A stretch of 39,531 nt of DNA from Defluviicoccus sp. Its GTDB lineage: Bacteria > Pseudomonadota > Alphaproteobacteria > MPNO01. Both the position numbers and the translations under genes were made by a program. The stretch covers positions 1 through 39,531 of the forward strand of contig JAJDVM010000290.1 of the NCBI GenBank assembly GCA_022826125.1, written 5' to 3'. Positions 30,658-39,531 of the stretch are shown here, in pieces. How positions within the stretch are numbered: position 1 is the first letter of the stretch; every line of letters starts with the position of its first letter. The notes under the pieces are model-generated. The model saw only the letters and a program-made list of their open reading frames with translations, had not been told where the DNA came from and searched no databases.

Positions 30658-31560
30658 TTACGCCACCTCCGCCAACTCGCGCAGGGCGCCGGCAAGTATC
30701 CGGAAGTCTTCCGCCCTCAACGACGTGCGGCGCCACGCCAGCCCGATCCGGCGTGACGCGGGCGCCGCAAGCGGTGCGAGCGAGATGCCCGTTCCCCGGT
30801 CGATCCGGGCCTCGACCGCGATGCGCGGGATGAGGGTGACGCCGATGCCGGCCGCCACCATTTGCACCAGCGTGTGCAGGCTGCTGGCCTCGAACTGCGC
30901 CCGCGCCTGCGCGTTCCCGGCGCCGCAGACGTCCAGCGCGTGGCCGCGCAGGCAGTGTCCTTCCTCGAGCAGCATGAGCGGTTCGTCCTCGAGCGCTTCG
31001 CGCGAGACCTCTTCAGCGCCGGCGAGGGCGTGAGCCCTGTTGCAGGCGAACAGGAACTCGTCCTCGAGAATGTCCTCGACTGCGAGGTCCCCGGTCTCGC
31101 AGGGCAGCGCGATCAGGGCGGCGTCCAACTCGCCGTCTTCCAGCCGGGCGAGCAGCGGGACCGTCTGCTCCTCCCGCAGGTAGACCGTGAGCCCGGGAAA
31201 CCGCTCCCGCAGGGCCGGCAGGACGCGGGGCAGCAGGAAGGGGCCGATGGTCGGGATGACCCCGAGGCGCATCTCCCCGGTCATCGGCGCGCGGTCCGCC
31301 CTTGCGAGCTCCATAACCTCTTCGGCGTCCCGCAACAGGGCCTTCGCCCGCACGGCGATGGTCGCGCCGACGCGCGTCATCAGCACGTGCCGGTTCGAGC
31401 GCTCGGCGACCGCGGTGCCGAGCACCGATTCCAGGTCGCGGATGCCGGCGCTCAGCGTCGACTGGGTGATGTGGCAGCGTTCGGCCGCCCGCCCGAAATG
31501 CCGCGTGTCCGCCAGCGCCACCAGATACTCGAGCTGCTTCATCGTGGGCAGGCGCTTCAT
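30658..31560 (-). CDS. oxyR: Hydrogen peroxide-sensing regulator OxyR
   Basis: LysR-family regulator, 300 aa. The N-terminal winged HTH contains RHFGRAAERCHITQSTLSAG (about 20-39). The effector domain carries the peroxide-sensing pair Cys203 and Cys212 in EEGHCLRGHALDVCG, nine residues apart as in E. coli (Cys199/Cys208). Disulfide formation switches it to activate antioxidant genes. It is divergent from katG, with an AT-rich dyad in the 174-bp spacer, so katG is the obvious target. GGAGGA precedes the ATG. A fragment of its 3' part is repeated 2.08 kb away at 28605-28815. Confidence 0.95.
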   Translation of the reverse strand: MKRLPTMKQLEYLVALADTRHFGRAAERCHITQSTLSAGIRDLESVLGTAVAERSNRHVLMTRVGATIAVRAKALLRDAEEVMELARADRAPMTGEMRLGVIPTIGPFLLPRVLPALRERFPGLTVYLREEQTVPLLARLEDGELDAALIALPCETGDLAVEDILEDEFLFACNRAHALAGAEEVSREALEDEPLMLLEEGHCLRGHALDVCGAGNAQARAQFEASSLHTLVQMVAAGIGVTLIPRIAVEARIDRGTGISLAPLAAPASRRIGLAWRRTSLRAEDFRILAGALRELAEVA

Positions 31561-31597
31561 CGGCGGTTCCTCCGGGAGACCTTGTTCGTAGAATACG

Positions 31598-33927
<2,330 letters not shown>

Positions 33928-33939
33928 TTTCAGTTGGAA

Positions 33940-33966
33940 GGTCCACGGCGATGCGCGCCGTGGACC
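33940..33966 (+). terminator. Hairpin after katG
   Basis: Perfect 10-bp stem GGTCCACGGC / GCCGTGGACC with a 7-nt loop, starting 13 nt after the katG stop codon. No T-run follows, so it would be a non-canonical intrinsic terminator or an mRNA-stabilising hairpin. Confidence 0.5.
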
Positions 33967-34207
33967 CGGCCCCGCGGATCGGAACGCGGCGTTTCGAGAC
34001 AAGCTGGGCGGACCCTTGCGGTCCGCCCTTCTTGCTCCGGTCGGGAACGAAAGTTCGACGGTCGGACGCGCACTGTCGGGGGCGGGCCGGACGGTATATG
34101 GAGGTTGCGGGGTTCGACCAGCGCGTCGGCGGAACGCGTGTGGCGGCGGAACGTCCGCCGGACGCACCCGGCAGCGCTTGCGCCGAACGAACTCGGGCGC
34201 GGCGGCC

Positions 34208-34987
34208 TCGCAGCGGCAGGGACCGGAGGCCGCGCAGCACGACGCCGCCGCGGAACCGGGGCCTGTCGTCGAGCGGCGCGATCTCCGGGAACCGCTCCAG
34301 CAGCGTCTCGAACACGATCCGCCCCTCCAGCCGCGAGAGCGGGGCGCCCAGGCAGTAGTGGATGCCCCGGCCCAGGGTGAGGTGCGGATTGACGGCGCGG
34401 CCGACCTCGAGCCGGTCGGGATCGTCGAAGGCTTGCCCGTCGCGGTTGGCGGCGCCGACCAGGAGGACGACGTTGTCCTTCGCGCGCAGCTCGAAGCCGT
34501 TGACCGCGCAGTCCGCCAGCGCGCGCCGGAAGAACGCCTGGGCCGGCGGGTCGTAGCGCAGCAGCTCTTCGACGGCGGAGGGGATGAGGGACGGATCCTC
34601 GCGCAGCCGGCGGAGCTGGTCCGGCTTGCGCAACAGCGCGAGCATGCCGTTGCCGATCAGGTTGGTGGTGGTCTCGTTGCCGGCGATGATGAGCAGGCGC
34701 AGCATGTTGAGGGTCTCGCGCTCGGTCAGCCGCTCGCCCTCGTCCTCGGCCTGCGCCAGCGCGCTCAGGCTGTCGTCGCGGGGCGCGACCCGACGCTCGG
34801 CGATGACCGACCGGAAGTAGCCGTCGAACGCGCGGGCGGCCTGCATCGCGACGGCGCGCTCGCGGGCGCTGACCGTGGGTTCCAGCAGGCGGGCGCGCGG
34901 GTCCGACCAGAGCCTGAACCGGTCCCGGTCCTCCGCCGGCAGCCGGCCGTTCGGGTCGACCGCGAGGACCAGCGCCGCGCCCGAGGC
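34208..34987 (-). pseudogene. Cytochrome P450 remnant (N-terminal third missing)
   Basis: The frame encodes the C-terminal two-thirds of a bacterial P450. The I-helix is AGNETTTN, the ExxR helix is VEELLRYDPPAQ, and the heme loop is LGRGIHYCLGAPLSRLEG with its cysteine ligand. It starts about at GRLPAEDRDRFRLWSDP. Roughly the first 130-150 residues of a 400-aa P450 are absent, and the sequence abuts the 3' end of the kinase gene (stop at 35048). At the other end the natural stop is missing: the frame runs about 100 codons past the expected terminus SLPLR into the 3' end of katG. The only ATG is at 34846, inside the domain. Most likely a broken gene. Confidence 0.75.
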
Positions 34988-35047
34988 GAGGGGGAGGTCG
35001 TCCTCGCGGGGGCCGAGCGGACGGTTCGGGGGCGCCCTTCGGCGTCG

Positions 35048-37345
35048 TCACGGTTCGTCGGGCTCGGGCAGGCGGTAGCCGAGGCCGCGCTCGCCGATGA
35101 CGTAGCGCGGTTTCCTGGCGTCGTCGCCGAGCTTGCGCCGGAGCTTGGCGACCGCGCTGCGCAGCGCCGCCACGTTGCCCCCCTCCTTGTCGCCCCAGAT
35201 CCGGCGGATTAGCGTCTCGTAGGTCGCCACCCCGCCGGCGTCGAGCGACAGCGCGTGCAGCAGCCGGTACTCGGTCGCGGTCAGCCGCAGCGCCCGCCCG
35301 GCCAGCGTCACCCGGCGCTTCGCCCGGTCGAGGACCAGCTCGCCCACGCGCAGCGACGCCGGCGGGGAATGGCGGCGCAGCGCCAGCGCCACCCGCGCCG
35401 CCAGCTCGGCCGGCGAGAACGGCTTGACGATGTAGTCCGCCGCGCCCGCCTCCAGGGCGCGCGCCACCGTGTCGCCCTCGCCGTAGGCCGAGACGAAGAT
35501 CACCGGCAGGTCGGTCAGCCCCGGCAGGGTGCGCATCAGCTCGATGCCGTCCACCCCCGGCAGCACCAGGTCGAGCACCGCGAGCGCCGGGCGCTTCGTC
35601 TCCAGCAGGCGCGGGATGCTCGCCGGCTCGGCCGTCGCCGCCGGGTCGTAGCCCGCGCCGGCCAGCGCCTCGCGCATCTGGCGCAGCGCGTGCGGGTCGT
35701 CGTCGACCACCAGCACCGGCGTGCGCCCGCGCCGGCGCGGGCGCGACGCGGGCGCCCCCACCCCCACCCCCGCCCGCCGGGTGAAGGTCACCGTCGTGCC
35801 CCGGGCGACGCCCGCGCTCGCGGCCCGGATGCGCCCCCCGTGCGCCTCCACCAGACCCTTGCAGATCACCAGCCCGAGGCCGGAGCCGCCGCCCTTGCTG
35901 TTGCCGGCGTGGCGGCGGAACAGATGCACCAGCCGCTCGGGCGGAATGCCCTCGCCCCCGTCGGTCACCGAGACCGACACCTCGGTGCCCTCGCGCGCCG
36001 CCGACACGAGGATCGGGGCGGTCTCCACCGAGTGCCTTGCGGCGTTGTCGAACAGGTTCCCCAGCACCTGGACGATGCGCCGCGCATCGGCCATGACCCG
36101 CAGCCCCTGCGGCGCCTCGACCGTCACCGGATGGCGCCCGCCGGCGCCGGCGAAGGCCGTGCGCGCCCGCTCGACGATGCCCGAAAGCGCCGCTGGGGCC
36201 GGGTCCACCGACAGCGTGCCCGCGCCGATGCGCCCGGCGTCGAGCAGGTCGCCGATCAGCCCCGACATGCGTCCGGACTGCTCCTCGACGATGCGCAGGT
36301 ACTGGCGCAGCTCGTCCCGATCCGCCTCGTGCCGGTCCTCCAGCGCCGTCGAGGCCGAACCCCGGATCGCCGCCAGCGGCGCCCGGAGCTCGTGGCTCAC
36401 CAGCTCCAGGAACTCCGCCCGCGAGCGCTCCAGCGCCTCGAACGGCGCCAGGTCCTGGAGCGTCACCACCAGCCGCTCGACGGCGCCTTCGGCCGGGCCG
36501 ATCGGCGTGGCGTCGAGCAGCGTGCGCACGCTCCTGCCCCCCGGGACCGAGATCTCCACCTCCTCGGCGCGCACGATCTCGGCGTGGCAGAGGTCGGCCA
36601 GCGTCACCTCCCGGCCGTCGCCGCGCCGGCACACCAGCGCCTCGCGCAGCCATTGCAGGGAGCGCTCGTCCACCTCCACCTCGAGCGGGGCCAGCAGGCG
36701 CCGCGCCTCCCGGTTGAGCGAGAGCGGCGCGCCGCTCGCGGCGTCCAGCACGAACACCCCGACCGGGCAGGTCTCGACCAGCGCCTCGAGGTCGGCCCGG
36801 GCGCGTCGCTCCTCGCGATGCGCGCGCGCGTTGGCGAGCGCGGACGCGGCCTGCTGCGCGAACAGCACCAGCATCGCCTCGTCGGCGTCGGAGAAGCCGC
36901 CCTCCTTGCCGCCCAGGAAGAAGCCGCCCACGGCCTCGCCCCGGTGGCGCATCGGCGTCGCCTGGAACGCCCCGCACGGCACCGGGATGGGCGGGAAGCC
37001 GAGCCCGCCCGCCCAGGCGTCGAGGTCCGGCAGGCGAAGCGGCGCGTCGAGCGCGCGCAGACGCTCGAACAGCCGCGGCCCGTCCGGCCACGTCTCCATG
37101 GCGCGGTGCTGCTCCTCGTCGAACCCCGAGGTGACGAAGTCGCGCGGCGCGCCGGCCTCGTCCACCGTCGCGATGGCGCCGCAGGCCGCGCCGGTCAGCG
37201 CCCGGGCGCTCTCGACCACCTCGCGCAGCACGGTGTCGAGGTCGAGGCTCGCGCCGATGCGCAGGATGGCCGCGGTCAGCGCCGCGTCGCGCCCGCCCGC
37301 GTGCGGGGCGCCGGAGTCCGGCGCGGTCCGGTCGTCCTGGTCCAT
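35048..37345 (-). CDS. Single-chain sensor kinase-response regulator with winged-helix output
   Basis: A complete two-component pathway in one polypeptide, 765 aa. Order: GAF-like domain (about 20-180), PAS-like domain (185-305), HisKA with phospho-acceptor His318 (LVSHELRAPL), HATPase with N-box Asn434, DGGEGIPPE and GSGLGL, receiver (543-655) with VVDDD, phospho-acceptor Asp592, and Lys641 in VKPF, and an OmpR/PhoB-type winged helix (670-760; LTATEYRLLHAL and RGLGYRLPEP). No transmembrane segment, so a cytoplasmic sensor. ATG 37345 has GGGGAGG 9 nt upstream. An AT-rich dyad at 37419-37435 could be its own operator. The signal and targets are unknown. Confidence 0.88.
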   Translation of the reverse strand: MDQDDRTAPDSGAPHAGGRDAALTAAILRIGASLDLDTVLREVVESARALTGAACGAIATVDEAGAPRDFVTSGFDEEQHRAMETWPDGPRLFERLRALDAPLRLPDLDAWAGGLGFPPIPVPCGAFQATPMRHRGEAVGGFFLGGKEGGFSDADEAMLVLFAQQAASALANARAHREERRARADLEALVETCPVGVFVLDAASGAPLSLNREARRLLAPLEVEVDERSLQWLREALVCRRGDGREVTLADLCHAEIVRAEEVEISVPGGRSVRTLLDATPIGPAEGAVERLVVTLQDLAPFEALERSRAEFLELVSHELRAPLAAIRGSASTALEDRHEADRDELRQYLRIVEEQSGRMSGLIGDLLDAGRIGAGTLSVDPAPAALSGIVERARTAFAGAGGRHPVTVEAPQGLRVMADARRIVQVLGNLFDNAARHSVETAPILVSAAREGTEVSVSVTDGGEGIPPERLVHLFRRHAGNSKGGGSGLGLVICKGLVEAHGGRIRAASAGVARGTTVTFTRRAGVGVGAPASRPRRRGRTPVLVVDDDPHALRQMREALAGAGYDPAATAEPASIPRLLETKRPALAVLDLVLPGVDGIELMRTLPGLTDLPVIFVSAYGEGDTVARALEAGAADYIVKPFSPAELAARVALALRRHSPPASLRVGELVLDRAKRRVTLAGRALRLTATEYRLLHALSLDAGGVATYETLIRRIWGDKEGGNVAALRSAVAKLRRKLGDDARKPRYVIGERGLGYRLPEPDEP

Positions 37346-37703
37346 GGATCCGTCCTCCCCGGTGTTGTTTGGCACGGTGTTCGGTCGCGGGTCTTGCGGC
37401 TTCCCGGGTCCGCAATCGTTATGTCATGGACATAATAGACCTATGAAACGACATGTTCAAAGCATATTATGCCTGTACCCTTTCCGGCCTTCGGGGGTGA
37501 AAGGGGACGATTTGCGGCACAGGCTTGAATCTTCTGACCAATTGGGCATTAATCGCCACATTCCGGCACCGATCGAGGACGGCGCCGCGGGAGACGGGCA
37601 AGCGGGCGCATGGAGCGGAGTCGATGACCACCGGATACCGCGCGGTTCGAGGGCTGCATCGGCGCCACGCCGGTCCCGCTCCGGCGCGCGTCGGGCGGGC
37701 CGG
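37346..37703. promoter_or_regulatory. Divergent spacer with two dyads
   Basis: Gap of 358 bp between the kinase-regulator gene and the sulfotransferase gene. It is the most AT-rich stretch of this end. It holds a perfect dyad TTATGTC-ATG-GACATAA (37419-37435) and a stem-loop CCCTTTC-N14-GAAAGGG (37478-37505). The first is a good candidate operator for the winged-helix regulator. No convincing gene is seen in the gap; a short frame at 37525-37707 has no family signature. Confidence 0.5.
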
Positions 37704-38669
37704 GTGATCTCGCACCGCCATCGCTGCCTCTACGTCAAGGTGCCCAAGTGCGCGGGCACGAGCGTGCTCGCGTGGTTCACGGCGCATGGCGCGGGGCGCC
37801 ACAGCTTCCGCCCGGCGTGGCACGGCGGGCCGATGTCGCAGCGCCTCCCGGGCACGGCGCGGGCGATGAACCTCTATCCGGACTATTTCACGTTCACCTT
37901 CCTGCGCAACCCCTACGAACGCTTCGTCTCGCTGTGGCTGCATCTGCGTCGGGCGGCGCGGATGCGGGGCCGCGACGGCCAGGCGGCGGCGGACGCCTTC
38001 GGCACGCTGCGCGCGTTCGCGGAGTTCGCGGCCGAGCTGCTCGACGACTTCGAGCCGTGCTGGGGCGCCGACGCGACGGCGGCGTTCCGGGCGAGGCGGG
38101 GGCGCGAATACGGGCCGGACCGGGTGCGGCTGGACGACGTGGGCTGGCTGGCGGACCACCTGTGGCCGCAGACGGCCTTTGTCCCGGACTGCAACCGGTC
38201 GCGGCTGTTCGGGGTGGCGCGGGTGAACGCCGCTCCGCTCTCGTTCATCGGCTCGGTGGGGCGCATCGACGAGGACTTCGCGCGCCTGGCGGGGCTGCTG
38301 GACCTGCCCGCCGCGCCCCTTCTCTGGCGCAAGGCATCGGGAACGGAGGCCGGCGCCGGGCGCTCGCGGCGCTATGCGGCGTACTACGACGGCGAGACGC
38401 GGCGCCTGGTGGAGGCGCTCTACGCGCCGGATCTCGAGTTCACAGGGTGTGGCTTCGACGATGGGCGCACCGCGGTGACCGTGCCGGGGCGGGCTTGCGT
38501 GACGATGGCGAGATGCCCCGCCCCGAGGCGGCGGCCGCTTCGTACGCTCCCGGCGCGGGCATGGCGTGCGCTGTGGTCGCTGGAGGCCGTCGTGGAGGCG
38601 CGCATCCTGTACATGCCTTCGGTGAAGCGTGCGGTTCGCCCGCTAGCGGCGCGGTACGGTCCCGGTTGA
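37704..38669 (+). CDS. Sulfotransferase-family protein
   Basis: Cytosolic-type sulfotransferase (Sulfotransfer_2-like), 321 aa, that would transfer sulfate from PAPS to a carbohydrate or lipid head group. The 5'-phosphosulfate loop is CLYVKVPKCAGTSVLAW near the N-terminus. The 3'-phosphate loop is FTFLRNPYERFVSLW (about 57-71). I chose GTG 37704, which gives the usual family start (VISHRHRCLYVKVPK); no in-frame ATG is close. The last roughly 60 residues are basic and unlike the family. Followed 26 nt later by a GalE-like gene, suggesting a sulfated surface glycan, which is inference. Confidence 0.8.
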   Translation: MISHRHRCLYVKVPKCAGTSVLAWFTAHGAGRHSFRPAWHGGPMSQRLPGTARAMNLYPDYFTFTFLRNPYERFVSLWLHLRRAARMRGRDGQAAADAFGTLRAFAEFAAELLDDFEPCWGADATAAFRARRGREYGPDRVRLDDVGWLADHLWPQTAFVPDCNRSRLFGVARVNAAPLSFIGSVGRIDEDFARLAGLLDLPAAPLLWRKASGTEAGAGRSRRYAAYYDGETRRLVEALYAPDLEFTGCGFDDGRTAVTVPGRACVTMARCPAPRRRPLRTLPARAWRALWSLEAVVEARILYMPSVKRAVRPLAARYGPG

Positions 38670-38695
38670 GCACGGGCCGCGGCGCGGAGGCGGGG

Positions 38696-39531
38696 ATGAG
38701 GGAGCGGTGCGGTCCGGCGGTGCTGGTGAGCGGCGGGGCGGGATACGTGGGCAGCCACGTGGTGCTGGCGCTCCGCGAGGCGGGCTACCGGCCGGCGGTG
38801 CTGGACGACCTCTCGCGCGGGCATCGCGAGGCGGTGCCGGCGGGGGTGGATCTCGCGGTGGCCGACGCGGGCGACCGGAGCGCGGTCAGGGCGCTGATCG
38901 CGCGCCACGGCATCGAAGCCGCAATCCACTGCGCGGACGCGTCGGGGGTGGACGAGCCGGCGGCGCGCATCCGCCGCGGCGCGGCGGCGAGCGCGGCGTT
39001 CGTGGAGACGTGCGCGCAGGCCGGGTTACGACGGCTGGTGTTGACCTCGAGCGCGGCGGCGCTCGGCGCCGGCGCGGGTCCGGCGAGTGCCTACGGGGCG
39101 GCGAAGCGCGCGACCGAAGGGGTGGTGCGCGATGCGTTCGCCCCGCCGGGGCGGGCCCATGCGGTGCTGCGCTGCTTCAACGTGGCGGGCGCCGACCCGG
39201 CGCTCCGCGCGGGGCCGCGGCGCGGGCATGGGCTGGTGCAGGTCGCGTGCGAGGCGACGCTCGGCCTGCGCGACGAGATCACGGTGTACGGGACGGACTG
39301 GGACACCGCCGACGGCACCTGCGTGCGCGACTGGGTGCATGCGAGCGACGTGGCGGCGGCGCACGTGGCGGCGCTTGGAGTCCTGGAGCGCGGGGCGGGG
39401 GCGGTGTGTGCGGACTGCGGCGCCGGGCGGGGGCACTCGGTGCGCGAGGTGCTGGCGGTGGTGGAACGCGTCTCGGGGGCGCGGTTTGCGGTGCGCGACG
39501 GTCCCCGGCGCCCGGGCGACGTCGCGGCGTC
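38696..39531 (+). CDS. GalE-like UDP-sugar 4-epimerase (3' end beyond window)
   Basis: Extended short-chain dehydrogenase of the UDP-glucose 4-epimerase type; 278 codons are present and the frame runs off the right edge. The NAD loop is GGAGYVGSH (13-21), the catalytic set is Ser118/Ser119 (TSSAAALG) with Tyr133 and Lys137 (YGAAK), the substrate block is LRCFNVAGADP, and RDWVHASDVAAAHVAAL matches the GalE C-terminal motif. The usual YxxN helix after the VxE block is replaced by ARIRRGAAASA, so substrate choice may differ. GGAGG precedes ATG 38696. It is very GC-rich, like the sulfotransferase gene before it. Confidence 0.83.
   Translation, partial: MRERCGPAVLVSGGAGYVGSHVVLALREAGYRPAVLDDLSRGHREAVPAGVDLAVADAGDRSAVRALIARHGIEAAIHCADASGVDEPAARIRRGAAASAAFVETCAQAGLRRLVLTSSAAALGAGAGPASAYGAAKRATEGVVRDAFAPPGRAHAVLRCFNVAGADPALRAGPRRGHGLVQVACEATLGLRDEITVYGTDWDTADGTCVRDWVHASDVAAAHVAALGVLERGAGAVCADCGAGRGHSVREVLAVVERVSGARFAVRDGPRRPGDVAA

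Noticed and set aside
33930-37415. Very long minus-strand open frame (over 1100 codons) across the kinase and P450 region
   Set aside because: Composition is dominated by R, G, A and P with no domain. The real kinase lies in another minus frame with all catalytic boxes, and the P450 remnant in yet another.
38755-38765. CCACGTGG-type palindrome as a second parS
   Set aside because: Only the central CACGTG is shared, within coding sequence of the GalE-like gene; the flanks do not match the parS consensus.

Overview
The window looks like chromosomal DNA of a high-GC alphaproteobacterium. The evidence is a GcrA cell-cycle regulator gene, an OxyR/KatG pair, an MntR of the proteobacterial type, aerobic benzoyl-CoA (box) genes, and dense, mostly short-gapped operons. 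An order-level guess (Rhodospirillales-like) would be inference only. A perfect 16-bp chromosomal parS site (TGTTTCACGTGAAACA, 26427-26442) suggests the window lies in a replicon's ParB-binding, origin-proximal region. I saw no rRNA, tRNA, CRISPR array, transposase or phage genes.

Left part (1-9.6 kb): a class I ribonucleotide reductase operon (nrdA then nrdB, minus strand, nrdB cut by the window edge) is preceded by two NrdR-box-like dyads 32 bp apart. Next is mntR, followed by a molybdenum-hydroxylase large subunit that appears to start at a CTG overlapping the mntR stop codon (CTGA). Divergent from mntR is a tight four-gene operon: a secreted di-heme MauG/cytochrome c peroxidase-like protein, then a PhnD-, PhnC- and PhnE-like ABC transporter. 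The AT-rich spacer between them carries a promoter and a tandem repeat that could be the MntR operator. This operon is the best candidate for an undescribed system.

Middle part (9.6-25 kb), catabolism: a PEP-mutase/isocitrate-lyase family enzyme, gcrA, an amidase and boxC-boxB, whose strong promoter overlaps an FCD/GntR-type dyad. Then come allE and allA (ureidoglycine to ureidoglycolate to glyoxylate plus urea; allA again with a CTGA start), an acyl-CoA synthetase, a cupin, a sulfatase, a small HTH protein with its own promoter and dyad, a class II aldolase-fold protein and a BisC-like molybdoenzyme. Two copies of a roughly 95-bp imperfect palindromic repeat sit in intergenic gaps at 12.4 and 22.5 kb.

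Right-middle part (25-35 kb): a DUF433/DUF5615 toxin-antitoxin pair with a decayed second antitoxin start upstream, a 14-bp-arm hairpin, parS and a Kef-type antiporter. Next is a secreted phytochelatin-synthase-like protein bracketed by two direct repeats of the 3' part of oxyR: one is a broken fragment, the other the intact gene. Divergent oxyR and katG follow, then a cytochrome P450 remnant lacking its N-terminal third.

Right edge (35-39.5 kb): a single-polypeptide sensor kinase, receiver and winged-helix regulator, then a sulfotransferase and a divergent GalE-like epimerase cut by the window edge. These last two may belong to a surface-glycan locus.
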